This document shows positions 9,965 through 18,858 of a stretch of DNA of 64,000 nucleotides, piece by piece. The DNA comes from an uncultured Oscillospiraceae bacterium. GTDB lineage: Bacteria > Bacillota > Clostridia > Oscillospirales > Oscillospiraceae. The translations under genes and the position numbers were made by a program. The notes beneath the pieces were generated by a model that saw only the letters and a program-made list of their open reading frames with translations, was not told where the DNA came from and did not search any database. The first letter of the stretch is position 1. The number at the start of each line of letters is the position of its first letter. Where the stretch lies: contig CANQRM010000015.1 of the NCBI GenBank assembly GCA_947626265.1, positions 16,009-80,008 of the forward strand. Reading direction: 5' to 3'.

Positions 9965-10660
9965 TTAGGTCCCGCTCTCCACCACCAGGCGGGTCTTCAC
10001 CACCTCCGGGGCGGGGGCCTTGAACGCGCCGCATATGCGCTTATAGAGCACGCACACCACGGCGAGACCTACCAGGGCCAGCAGCACCGCCCGCCACACG
10101 GGCCAGTCCGTCCACAGCTGGGTCAGCAGGATGTTGGCCGCCGTCACGGTCAGCGCCCCCAGGAAGAGCCGGGCCAGATTCTTCTTCTTGAAAAGTTCCC
10201 GCACCTTCCGCTGGGGGAAGATGAGCTTGTACACGACGCAGAAGAGCACCAGCAGCACCACGACCTGCAGCGCCAGACTCAAAATGGCCCACCGCAGGGG
10301 CGACAGCGCCGACGCCAGCGCCACGGGGATGGCCCCGACGGCCCACAGGGGCAGCAGGATGGTCCCCTTCACCGCCACGGGCAGCCGGATGAACCAGCCC
10401 CGGGCCGCGTCCGCCAAGGTCACCCGCTCATAGCTCTCCTCCGCCACGCTCTGCTCCGCGGCCATCCGGACCTGCTCCTGGACCTTGGGCCGGGCCAGGG
10501 TATCCTTGCTCTGCAGCAGCTCCTTGGGGTCGAAGGCCTCGTTCACGGTCACGCCCGCGGCCAGCAGCATGCCGGCGATGCCGGCGGCTATTTTCTTCTT
10601 CCGAGACTTTTTCTGCTTGTCCGCCCGGGGCTTGTCCTCTTTTTTCTCACGCTTTTTCAG
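9965..10660 (-). CDS. Hypothetical multi-TM protein; likely begins upstream of the ATG at 10570, possibly at CTG 10660
   Basis: Open frame to TAA upstream; lysine-rich N-terminus KKREKKEDKPRADKQKKSRKKK precedes a TM segment; GGAGGG ahead of CTG. Confidence 0.55.
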   Translation of the reverse strand: MKKREKKEDKPRADKQKKSRKKKIAAGIAGMLLAAGVTVNEAFDPKELLQSKDTLARPKVQEQVRMAAEQSVAEESYERVTLADAARGWFIRLPVAVKGTILLPLWAVGAIPVALASALSPLRWAILSLALQVVVLLVLFCVVYKLIFPQRKVRELFKKKNLARLFLGALTVTAANILLTQLWTDWPVWRAVLLALVGLAVVCVLYKRICGAFKAPAPEVVKTRLVVESGT

Positions 10661-10734
10661 ACGCCCTCCCTCCTTTCGGATGACGCTTTACAGGAATATT
10701 ATACCACATGTCCAGTATAATTGCAAAATCCGCC

Positions 10735-11556
10735 TCAGTCGTCCCCCATGGCGGCCGTCAGAAGCTCCTGTGTCTGCTGGCTCATGTCCTTTGTGGACAT
10801 GGCCGCGGCGTCGGGAAGGCAGGCGCAGAAGTTCAAATACACGTCCGTGTGCCGCCAGGGCATGTTATGGGCGATGTTCTCCGTACCGGTGACGGCGGCC
10901 ACCACCATGGGGACCTTGGCCTTCTGGGCGATCTTGAAGATGGCGTTGTGGAAGGGGACCATAGCCCTGCCCCGGCTGCGGGTGCCCTCGGGGTAGACGC
11001 CTACGCTCACCACGTCGTTTTTCAATAGCTCCGCCGCCTCGTTCATGGTGGCGATGGCCTTCCGGGGATCGTCCCGGTCGATGACGAGATAATTACCCAT
11101 GTGGATATACCGCACCAGGGGTATCTTCATGTTCTCGGGCTTGGTGATAAAGGCAATGTCGATCCCCTTCTGCCGCAGGGCCCAGATGGTGAGGATGGGG
11201 TCATAGTTGGAGCGGTGGTTGCCCACCAGCAGAAAGCGCCCCTGGGGGATATTCTCCCAGCCGGTGACATGGATGCGGAGCCGGCCTATGCGGCAGAGGA
11301 TGCCGATGAAGCTGAGGATGATGCGCCGGGCGCCCGGGTGGTCCTCCTTCACGGGCTTATTAAGGTCCACCGTCCAGGACAGCACCCATACGATCAGCAC
11401 CCAGGCCAAAAGCAGCGTCACGGACCAGCACACGAACATGCCCAGCCACATCCATACGTTCCAGTGGTATATGCACCCCAGCACCGCGCAGATGACCGCC
11501 GCGCCTATATAGTAGGGCCAGAACACCTTTTCCAATCCGTCCTCCCGCTTTTTCAT
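10735..11556 (-). CDS. 1-acyl-sn-glycerol-3-phosphate acyltransferase (PlsC-type)
   Basis: VGNHRSNYDP (HX4D-like) and VYPEGTRSR motifs, N-terminal TMs. Confidence 0.88.
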   Translation of the reverse strand: MKKREDGLEKVFWPYYIGAAVICAVLGCIYHWNVWMWLGMFVCWSVTLLLAWVLIVWVLSWTVDLNKPVKEDHPGARRIILSFIGILCRIGRLRIHVTGWENIPQGRFLLVGNHRSNYDPILTIWALRQKGIDIAFITKPENMKIPLVRYIHMGNYLVIDRDDPRKAIATMNEAAELLKNDVVSVGVYPEGTRSRGRAMVPFHNAIFKIAQKAKVPMVVAAVTGTENIAHNMPWRHTDVYLNFCACLPDAAAMSTKDMSQQTQELLTAAMGDD

Positions 11557-11620
11557 CCGATCACCCCGCTTTTCTCCCGATTTTACTCCATATCCCGCGG
11601 ACTGTCAAATGCGGGCAGTC

Positions 11621-11722
11621 CCAGGGCGGCCTCGCCCGACAGGGCCCCTCCCGCTAAAGTTCGCTTCGCTCACCAACCGCGTGCGGGGCACTGCCGGTTC
11701 TCGCCGCCCGTCGGGCTGGCAG
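11621..11722 (+). repeat. Dispersed intergenic repeat family 1, copy B (divergent/partial)
   Basis: gcccgacag...gctaaagttcgcttcgctcaccaaccgcgtgcggggcactgccggttctcgccgcccgtcgggctggca. Confidence 0.8.
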
Positions 11723-11755
11723 CAAAAAGAGGACCCGCATTCGGCGGGTCCTCTT
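11723..11755 (-). terminator. Terminator downstream of tsf
   Basis: gaggacccgc / gcgggtcctc stem with T-tract on minus strand. Confidence 0.85.
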
Positions 11756-11775
11756 CACAATTCACTTCGGGCTTA

Positions 11776-12693
11776 TCAGCCGATCATCTTGGCCACTTCG
11801 GCGGCCAGGTCGTCCTGACGCTTCTCGATGCCCTCGCCCTTCTCGTAGCGGATATAGCTCTTCACAGTGATGGGCGCACCCACTTCCTTGGCGACGGCGG
11901 CCACATGGGCGGCCACATCCTCGCCCTCACCCTTCACGTAGGCCTGCTGGAGAAGGCATATCTCCTTGTAGTACTTCTCGATGCCGCCCATGACGATCTT
12001 CTCGATGATGGCCTCGGGCTTCTTGGCATTCTTCGGGTCCTGCATGGCCTGGGCCAGGCGGACTTCCTTCTCATGGGCGATGAAGGCCTCGTCCACCACG
12101 GACTTGTCCAGGTACTGGGGACGCATGGCGCAAATCTGCATGGCCACGTCCTTGCCCAGCTCGATGACGGGCTCGGCGGTGGAGGCGGTGTCCAGGGTCA
12201 CCAGCACGCCCACCTTGCCGTTCATGTGCACGTAGGGCACGTTCACGCCGCCGGCGACGCGCTCGAAGCGGCGGATCTGCATGTTCTCACGCAGGGCCAG
12301 GAACACCTCGTTCTTGGCGTCGGCCACGGTGCCGGTGCCGTCCACCCACTTGCACTCCTGCAGGGCGTCCACGTCGGCGGGATCCTCCTTCGCGATGACC
12401 TTGGCCAGGTCCTTCACAAAGCCGGTGAATTTCTCGTTGCTGGCGACGAAGTCGCTCTCGCAGTTGACCTCCACGACCACGCCCACGCCGTCGATGACGG
12501 TGGCGTAGGCCATGCCCTCGGCCGCGATGCGGCTGGCCTTCTTGCCGGCGCTGGCCAGGCCCTTTTCACGCAGATAGTCGACGGCCTTGTCCATATCGCC
12601 GTCGCAGGCCACCAGGGCCTTCTTGCAGTCCATGAGGCCCGCGCCGGTGCTCTGGCGCAGGTCGTTCACCATTTTCGCGGTAACAGCAGCCAT
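11776..12693 (-). CDS. tsf: Translation elongation factor Ts
   Basis: VNDLRQSTGAGLMDCKKAL...REKGLASAGKKASRIAAEG signature; downstream of rpsB. Confidence 0.98.
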   Translation of the reverse strand: MAAVTAKMVNDLRQSTGAGLMDCKKALVACDGDMDKAVDYLREKGLASAGKKASRIAAEGMAYATVIDGVGVVVEVNCESDFVASNEKFTGFVKDLAKVIAKEDPADVDALQECKWVDGTGTVADAKNEVFLALRENMQIRRFERVAGGVNVPYVHMNGKVGVLVTLDTASTAEPVIELGKDVAMQICAMRPQYLDKSVVDEAFIAHEKEVRLAQAMQDPKNAKKPEAIIEKIVMGGIEKYYKEICLLQQAYVKGEGEDVAAHVAAVAKEVGAPITVKSYIRYEKGEGIEKRQDDLAAEVAKMIG

Positions 12694-13451
12694 TATTCCT
12701 CTTCCTCCTTGGCAGTCTCTTCCTCGGTCACTTCGGCAGCGGGAGCCTCGGCCTCAGCCTCGGCGTCCTGGCCCTGACGGCCCTCCTGCACGGCGTTGGC
12801 CATGGCGTTGGAGATGAGCCGGATGGCGCGGATGGCGTCGTCGTTGCCGGGGATAACATAGTCTATCTCGTCGGGGTCGCAGTTGGTGTCCACGATGGCC
12901 ACGATGGGGATGTGGAGCTTCCGGGCCTCGGCGATGGCGTTGTGCTCCTTGCGGGGGTCGATGACGAACAGGGCGCCGGGCAGCTTCTTCATGTCCTTCA
13001 CGCCGCCCAGGTACTTTTCCAGCTTCGCCTGCTCGCCCATGAGCTTCATGACTTCCTTCTTGGGCAGCATATCGAAGGTGCCGTCCTCGGCCATGCGCTT
13101 GAGCTGGTTGAGACGGTCCACGCGGGTGCGCATGGTCTTGAAGTTGGTGAGCATGCCGCCCAGCCAGCGGGCGTTCACGTAGTACTGGCCCACCCGGCTG
13201 GCCTCCTCGGCCACCGCGTCATGGGCCTGCTTCTTGGTGCCCACGAACAGGATGGACTGGCCGCTCTCAGCCAGCTGGCGGACGAAGGCATAGGCCTCCT
13301 CCAGCTTCTTCGCGGTCTTCTGCAGGTCGATGATATAGATGCCGTTGCGCTCCAGGTAGATGTACTCCGCCATCTTGGGGTTCCAGCGGCGGGTCTGGTG
13401 TCCGAAGTGGACGCCGGCCTCCAGGAGCTGCTTCATCGTTACTACTGCCAT
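12693..13451 (-). CDS. rpsB: 30S ribosomal protein S2
   Basis: [29 protein letters not shown]...[13 protein letters not shown]. Confidence 0.98.
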   Translation of the reverse strand: MAVVTMKQLLEAGVHFGHQTRRWNPKMAEYIYLERNGIYIIDLQKTAKKLEEAYAFVRQLAESGQSILFVGTKKQAHDAVAEEASRVGQYYVNARWLGGMLTNFKTMRTRVDRLNQLKRMAEDGTFDMLPKKEVMKLMGEQAKLEKYLGGVKDMKKLPGALFVIDPRKEHNAIAEARKLHIPIVAIVDTNCDPDEIDYVIPGNDDAIRAIRLISNAMANAVQEGRQGQDAEAEAEAPAAEVTEEETAKEEEE

Positions 13452-13567
13452 TACGTTTTTTCCTCCTTATTTTTTCAGTTTTTACCCTCCGAACGCCTCA
13501 TCCTTGCGGCCACCCTTGCGGGACAGGGCCGTGCGTCAGCATCCGTGCGTAATAGGCAAGCTAGGAT

Positions 13568-13596
13568 ATTATATCAGCATTATCCAATCATTTCAA
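13568..13596 (-). promoter_or_regulatory. Sigma-A promoter of rpsB-tsf
   Basis: TTGAAA-N17-TATAAT on minus strand (TTTCAA 13591-13596, ATTATA 13568-13573). Confidence 0.75.
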
Positions 13597-13605
13597 GCCC
13601 TTTTT

Positions 13606-13887
13606 TCACCCGAACAGCCCCTTTTTGGGCCGTTTTTCCCGGCGGATGCCCGCGTCTGACTCCACCAATATCAGATCGTCCCCGATGCGGCCGATGCACT
13701 CCCAGGGCAGCACATAGTCCTCCTCCCGGCCGATGCAGCCAAAATACCGGGCCTTTCCCGGCACGATGAGGGCGGTGATGCGCCCGTCCCGTGTGGAAAA
13801 CTCCGCGTCGCACACGTACCCCAGCCGCTGCCCTGAGCGGACGTTGATGACCTCCTTGTAGCGAAAATCCGAAAACCGGCTCTGCAT
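13606..13887 (-). CDS. YlmC/YmxH-family PRC-barrel protein (sporulation-associated family)
   Basis: FSDFRYKEVINVRSGQRLGYVCDAEF...GRITALIVPG...CIGRIGDDLILVE; start at ATG 13887 preceded by GGGAGGGG. Confidence 0.88.
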   Translation of the reverse strand: MQSRFSDFRYKEVINVRSGQRLGYVCDAEFSTRDGRITALIVPGKARYFGCIGREEDYVLPWECIGRIGDDLILVESDAGIRREKRPKKGLFG

Positions 13888-13995
13888 AGTTATCCCCTCC
13901 CATAGAGTATGTATGCGAGGGCTGTCGAAATGATGCGCACGATTTACAACCCACCCGGCAGGGTGTAAAATTAGCACATTACACGCCGGGGAGGG

Positions 13996-14622
13996 ATGGA
14001 CATGTCAGACTTTTGGGAGCAAAGCTGGCAGCGGGACAAAGGCCTTGACTATATATCCTTCGCCAGGCCATATTACTGCTTGGCATGCCCAGAGATAGAG
14101 CTCTTCCGGCGGCACGGCATCCGCACCGTCTGCGACGCCGGGTGCGGCTGGGGGGCATGGGCCCTGGCGCTGGCCTCCAACGGCTTTGCCGTGACGGCCC
14201 TGGACGTGTCCCAAACGGCGGTGGAGATCACCGGGCATGTGCTGGAGCGGTACGGCCTTGCGCTCGCCGGGCAGCGGACCGCCAGCGTCCTGGACACCGG
14301 CTGGCCCGACGGGGCCTTCGACGGGGTGGTCTGCTTTTCCGTGCTGGACCACATGACCGTCCCCGACGGGCAAAGGGCCCTCCGGGAGCTTATACGCATC
14401 ACCCGGCCCGGCGGCATGCTCCTGCTGGCCCTCGACAGGCCGGAGGAGGACGACCTTGCCCGGGAGCATGACCTCCTGCCGGACGGGAGCATCCAATACG
14501 CCAACGGCATGATCTTTCATCCCTACGACGCCCCGTCGGCGGAGAGGCTCCTCGCGGGCCTGCGCATTATCCACCGTGGAACAGGGCCCAGAGGGGAAAA
14601 TGTTTTTGTTGTAGAGAAATAG
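13996..14622 (+). CDS. Class I SAM-dependent methyltransferase
   Basis: VCDAGCGWGAWALALASNGFAVTALDVSQTAVE motif I, LRELIRITRPGGMLLLALD. Confidence 0.92.
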   Translation: MDMSDFWEQSWQRDKGLDYISFARPYYCLACPEIELFRRHGIRTVCDAGCGWGAWALALASNGFAVTALDVSQTAVEITGHVLERYGLALAGQRTASVLDTGWPDGAFDGVVCFSVLDHMTVPDGQRALRELIRITRPGGMLLLALDRPEEDDLAREHDLLPDGSIQYANGMIFHPYDAPSAERLLAGLRIIHRGTGPRGENVFVVEK

Positions 14623-14650
14623 ATTTATCGCCAGAGGCGATACCATATGG

Positions 14651-14768
14651 AAGGCCCCCTTGTGTAAAGGGGGCTGGCAGCGCGTAAGCGCTGACTGAGG
14701 GATTGTCTGACAACCCCTCCGAGCCGCCTTACGGCGGCCCACCTCCCCTTACACAGGGGAGGCTTTTT
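14651..14768. repeat. Dispersed intergenic repeat family 2, copy A (imperfect terminal inverted repeats)
   Basis: aaggcccccttgtgtaaagggggctggcagcgcgtaagcgctgactgagggattgt...acaacccctccg...cacctccccttacacaggggaggctt. Confidence 0.88.
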
Positions 14769-14787
14769 CTTTCCTATGTCATATTTT

Positions 14788-14839
14788 TATCGATTTTCGA
14801 TAAATTTTTATTGACATTCGGTAACATCCGCGCTATACT
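14788..14839 (+). promoter_or_regulatory. Promoter and palindrome upstream of DUF2975-XRE operon
   Basis: TATCGA-TTT-TCGATA (14788-14802); TTGACA (14811-14816)-N17-TATACT (14834-14839). Confidence 0.75.
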
Positions 14840-14864
14840 GTGGGCAAATCGGAGGTGACTTATC

Positions 14865-15383
14865 ATGAAACAGAAAGAACTCTCCATCCTCCTGCGGGCG
14901 GTGGTGGTTTTGTGCGGACTGGTGTGGCTGGTGTTCGCCAACTGGTTCGGCCGGATGCTGGGCATCGCCATCAGGGACGGAGCCTACGTGTTGGCCTACC
15001 CCCTGCTGCTGTGCCTGATGCTCCTGCCGCCGCTGGTGGTGCTCTGGGACGCATGGCACATCTTCACTCAGATCGGCAGAAACAACAGCTTCTGCGTGGA
15101 GAACGCCCGCCGCCTGCGGCGCATCAGCCTCTGCGCCCTGGTCGACACGGTGCTGGACGTGGTCATGCTGGTCTACGGGCTTATCTATAAATTCCACATC
15201 TCCGCCGCCAGCGCCCCCTCGGACAGCTTCTTCAGCCGCCTGGACGGGGACGTGTTCGGCGCCGTGGTCCGGTGCCTGTTCGTGGCCTTCATCGGCGTGG
15301 CCGTCACCGTCGCCGCGGCGGCGCTGAGCCACCTCACCCTCAAGGCCGCGGACCTGCAGGACGAGAACGACCTGACCATATGA
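14865..15383 (+). CDS. DUF2975-type four-TM membrane protein
   Basis: Size, four hydrophobic segments, pairing with a small XRE regulator. Confidence 0.78.
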   Translation: MKQKELSILLRAVVVLCGLVWLVFANWFGRMLGIAIRDGAYVLAYPLLLCLMLLPPLVVLWDAWHIFTQIGRNNSFCVENARRLRRISLCALVDTVLDVVMLVYGLIYKFHISAASAPSDSFFSRLDGDVFGAVVRCLFVAFIGVAVTVAAAALSHLTLKAADLQDENDLTI

Positions 15384-15393
15384 GGGCGGTGTT

Positions 15394-15597
15394 ATGATTT
15401 ATGTTAACCTTGATGTGATGCTGGCCAGACGGCATATGAGCCTCACCCAGCTGGCGGAGCGGGTGGGTCTCACCATCGCCAATCTCTCCGTCCTCAAGAC
15501 GGGAAAGGCCAAGGCTGTGCGGTTTTCCACCCTGGACGCCATCTGCCGGGCCCTGGACTGCCAGCCCGGGGACATCCTGGAGTACCGGGAGGACTGA
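15394..15597 (+). CDS. Small XRE-family HTH regulator (YozG-like)
   Basis: LDVMLARRHMSLTQLAERVGLTIANLSVLKTGKAKAVRFSTLDAICRALDCQPGDILEY. Confidence 0.93.
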   Translation: MIYVNLDVMLARRHMSLTQLAERVGLTIANLSVLKTGKAKAVRFSTLDAICRALDCQPGDILEYRED

Positions 15598-15601
15598 CGC
15601 C

Positions 15602-17026
15602 ATGGATGAGGCAAAGCAGGAATATATTATGGAAACTAAACCGACCCCGGCAGAGCCCCTCTCCTGGCGGGACGGGGCCATCCCTGCGCTGGCTGTCTGC
15701 CTCGCGTGGCTGTTCTGGGCAAACTTCGACTTCGTGCGGGTGCTGGACTTCGGCCTGCCCCATCTGGGGGTGCCGGCGCTGGTATGCGCCCACTTCGCCG
15801 CGGTGTTTATTACCCTTGGCCGGCGGGCCCGGCTCTCCTCCGGCGCAGGGGTCTGCATGACCGCCGCCCTGCTGTCCGCACTTGCCTGCGCCCTGTGGGA
15901 CGAGCCCATTTTCACGATGCTCAACTGCCTCGTGATCCTTCTCGCCGCCGCCATGGCCACCTTTGCCCTGGCGGGCCGGACGGACTGCAACCGGCCCCGG
16001 GCCATTTTCGACACAGTAACACTCTCCCTTCTGGCCCTGTGCACCCGGCTGGGCCGGCCCTTCCGGGCCCTGTGGCAGCTGGGAAAGCGGGCGGACCGGA
16101 AAAAGCTGGGCTACGCCGCCGCGTCGGTGCTTCTCGCCCTGCCGGTGGCGGCGGTGGTGCTGTGGCTCTTATCCAGCGCGGACGCCGTGTTCTCCGACCT
16201 CTTTGCCCGCCTCCGCCCGGACTTCCCCATAGGCCATTATTTCCGGCCTCTCCGGACCCTGTCGACAGCCCTGTTCCTCGCCTCGGCGCTGTATTTTATC
16301 CGGGAGGACCCCGCCCCCAGGGCGGCGGAAAAGCCCCACGGGCCACGGCGGGCGGTGCTCTTTCTGGGCATGACGGCGGCGCTGGATATAGTTTACATAA
16401 TTTTCTGCTACATCCAGATAAAATACCTCTTTGGCGGCGCTGTGGAGGCATCCATGGCCGGTGGCTGGGCGGAGTACGCCCGGTCCGGGTTCTTCCAGCT
16501 TGTGGCCGTGGCGGCCATCAATCTGACCCTGTGCCTCGCAGGCACGGACGCGGGCCGCTTCGCCTCTCACGGCGGAAAGCTCCTGCGAGGGCTCTATGCC
16601 CTGCTGCTGGCCCTCACGGCGGTGATACTGGCCTCTGCCTTCCGGCGGATGTGCCTCTACATCGACGCCTTTGGTCTCAGCGTGCTGCGGCTGCTGACCC
16701 TCTGGGCCATGGCCGTGATCGCCTTCGGCATCCTGGCGGCGGGCTGGAAGCTCTGCCGCCCCGGCGTATCCTTCTTCCGGGCGGCGGGCGTCTTCGCCCT
16801 TGGGCTGTGGTGCGTCATGGCTCTCGCCGGGCCGGGGCGGATGATCGCGGACTACAACACGGAGCGCTACCTCTCCGGCGAGCTTACGGAGGTGGACGCC
16901 GGTTATCTCCGGGACCTGGGCACCGACGCCCTGCCCGCCCTCCGGGCTCTGGGCGAGGAGGCAGATATGCTCACGGACCGGCCATGGGCCCAAGTGAGCG
17001 CGAGCTATCAGCGGGCCGCAAAATAA
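15602..17026 (+). CDS. DUF4153/DUF4173-type multi-TM protein
   Basis: Many TM segments; conserved-looking FRRMCLYIDAFGLSVLRL and ADYNTERYL. Confidence 0.78.
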   Translation: MDEAKQEYIMETKPTPAEPLSWRDGAIPALAVCLAWLFWANFDFVRVLDFGLPHLGVPALVCAHFAAVFITLGRRARLSSGAGVCMTAALLSALACALWDEPIFTMLNCLVILLAAAMATFALAGRTDCNRPRAIFDTVTLSLLALCTRLGRPFRALWQLGKRADRKKLGYAAASVLLALPVAAVVLWLLSSADAVFSDLFARLRPDFPIGHYFRPLRTLSTALFLASALYFIREDPAPRAAEKPHGPRRAVLFLGMTAALDIVYIIFCYIQIKYLFGGAVEASMAGGWAEYARSGFFQLVAVAAINLTLCLAGTDAGRFASHGGKLLRGLYALLLALTAVILASAFRRMCLYIDAFGLSVLRLLTLWAMAVIAFGILAAGWKLCRPGVSFFRAAGVFALGLWCVMALAGPGRMIADYNTERYLSGELTEVDAGYLRDLGTDALPALRALGEEADMLTDRPWAQVSASYQRAAK

Positions 17027-17059
17027 ACTGAACGCCGTCCGGCTGGGCGGCGTTTCTTC

Positions 17060-17115
17060 TTGACAATGCACTTCTATCATTATAGAATAAATACAGTGCT
17101 TCTATTTGGATAGAA
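17060..17115 (+). promoter_or_regulatory. Promoter with two BlaI-type operators
   Basis: TTGACA (17060-17065)-N17-TAGAAT (17083-17088); TTCTAT-CATT-ATAGAA (17072-17087) and TTCTAT-TTGG-ATAGAA (17100-17115). Confidence 0.85.
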
Positions 17116-17131
17116 ATGGAAGGAACGGGTC

Positions 17132-17488
17132 ATGATAAAGCTGTTCGATTCGGAGCTTCGGGTGATGGAGGTCCTGTGGGACCGGGGGGACGCCAGCGCC
17201 AAGACCATCGCCCAGGTGCTGGGCCAGCAGGTGGGCTGGTCCAAGACCACCACCTACACGGTCATCAAAAAGTGTCTCGACAAGGGCGCCATAGAGCGCT
17301 CAGAGCCGGGCTTTATCTGCCATGCCCTCGTCTCCCGGGAGGAGGCCCAGGCCTACGCCACCGACGAGCTGGTGGACAAGCTCTACGGCGGCGCGGCGGA
17401 TAGGCTGGTGGCCTCCCTCCTGGGCCGGAAGCGGCTCAGCAGGGAGGAGATAGACGAGCTCAAAAAGCTGGTGGAGGACCTGAAATGA
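17132..17488 (+). CDS. BlaI/MecI/CopY family transcriptional regulator
   Basis: DSELRVMEVLWDRGDASAKTIAQVL...WSKTTTYTVIKKCLDKGAIER. Confidence 0.95.
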   Translation: MIKLFDSELRVMEVLWDRGDASAKTIAQVLGQQVGWSKTTTYTVIKKCLDKGAIERSEPGFICHALVSREEAQAYATDELVDKLYGGAADRLVASLLGRKRLSREEIDELKKLVEDLK

Positions 17489-18849
17489 CCCGGCTCCTGG
17501 AGATGACGGCCCAGGCCTCGGTCCTGATCGCCTTCACGGCGCTGCTGCGGGCCCTGTGGCTGGAAAAGCTGCCCAAGCGGACGTTCACGGCCCTGTGGCT
17601 GGTGGCGGCGGCGCGGATGGTGCTGCCCTTCTCCCTCACCGTGCCCGCTCCGGCGGCGCCGGTGTCGGCGGCCTACCGGGCGGTGGCCCAGGCCGCGCCC
17701 GCCCCCGCTCCCAGCGCCTTTCCCTGGGCCACGGTATTGTGGCTCGCGGGGGCAGCCCTCTGTGCCGGATGGTTCCTATTTGGCCACCTCCGCGCTATGC
17801 GCCGCTACCGGGAGGCGCTGCCGTTGGACGACCCCGGCGCGGAGCGGTTCGTACAGCGCTTTCTCCCCCGGCGGCGGGTATCCGTCCGCCTGTGCCAGGG
17901 GCTGGGCACGCCCCTGACCTATGGCGTATTCCGGCCCGTCATCCTGCTGCCCGCGGACCTGGACCGGCGGGACCGCCAGCGGCTTGCGTACATCCTGGCC
18001 CATGAGCTGACCCACATCCGCCGCTTTCATATCCACTTCAAATATCTTCTGACGGCGGCGGTGTGCCTGCACTGGTTCGACCCCCTGGCCTGGGTCATGT
18101 ACGTGCTGGCGGGCCGGGACATTGAGCTTGCCTGCGACGAGGCGGTGCTCCGCCGGGCCCGGGACGGCCGGGCGGGCTACGCCATGGCCCTTATCGAACT
18201 GGAGGAGCGCCGGACATTGAGTCCCCTGCTCTCCGGCTTCGGGGCCAAAGCCGTCCGGGAGCGCATCCGCCAGATCATGCGCTTCCGCCCCGCCGGGGCG
18301 GTGAGCGTGGTCTTGGCGGCGGCGCTGGTGCTGTGCTCCGCCACGGTGTTTGCCGCGGCGGAGGCAGGGCCCCTGTCCCCGCCCCGGCTCTCTGAGGGGT
18401 TCGTCATACCCACGCCTACCCCTGTGGCCTATGTGACCGTTGTCCACGCCCTTCCCACGGAGGAGCCGCAGATAGATTATGTAAACCCAACGCCCGTCCC
18501 CACCGGGACCCCAGCGCCCACGGCCGCGCCCGTGACAGCGGCCTATGAGGCCCCGGCGGCCACCGCCGCGGCACGGCCTGCGACAGAGCCCACGCCCACC
18601 CCGGAGAGCACCCCCGCCCCCGTGGAGGCGGCGCCAGCATACACCCCGGAGCCCACGGAGGGGCCCGCGGCGGTCCCCACGCCGCCGCCCCCTGATGAGG
18701 ACGGAGCCACGCCCTCGCCCATCCCCTGGGCCCCCGCGACGCCGCCCGTGGTCCAGGGCGGGCCGGATGTCCTGACGCCCACGCCCCCGGCCATCCCCGA
18801 CGGGACCACCCCCGCCCCTGTGCCCCAGACCCCCGAACCCACCCCCTAA
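17485..18849 (+). CDS. M56-family (BlaR1-like) membrane metallopeptidase with long Pro/Thr-rich extracytoplasmic tail
   Basis: LAHELTHIRRFHIHFK (HExxH) and ELACDEAVLRR; TPTP-rich C-terminus; coupled to BlaI. Confidence 0.9.
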   Translation: MTRLLEMTAQASVLIAFTALLRALWLEKLPKRTFTALWLVAAARMVLPFSLTVPAPAAPVSAAYRAVAQAAPAPAPSAFPWATVLWLAGAALCAGWFLFGHLRAMRRYREALPLDDPGAERFVQRFLPRRRVSVRLCQGLGTPLTYGVFRPVILLPADLDRRDRQRLAYILAHELTHIRRFHIHFKYLLTAAVCLHWFDPLAWVMYVLAGRDIELACDEAVLRRARDGRAGYAMALIELEERRTLSPLLSGFGAKAVRERIRQIMRFRPAGAVSVVLAAALVLCSATVFAAAEAGPLSPPRLSEGFVIPTPTPVAYVTVVHALPTEEPQIDYVNPTPVPTGTPAPTAAPVTAAYEAPAATAAARPATEPTPTPESTPAPVEAAPAYTPEPTEGPAAVPTPPPPDEDGATPSPIPWAPATPPVVQGGPDVLTPTPPAIPDGTTPAPVPQTPEPTP

Positions 18850-18858
18850 GGAGCGACC

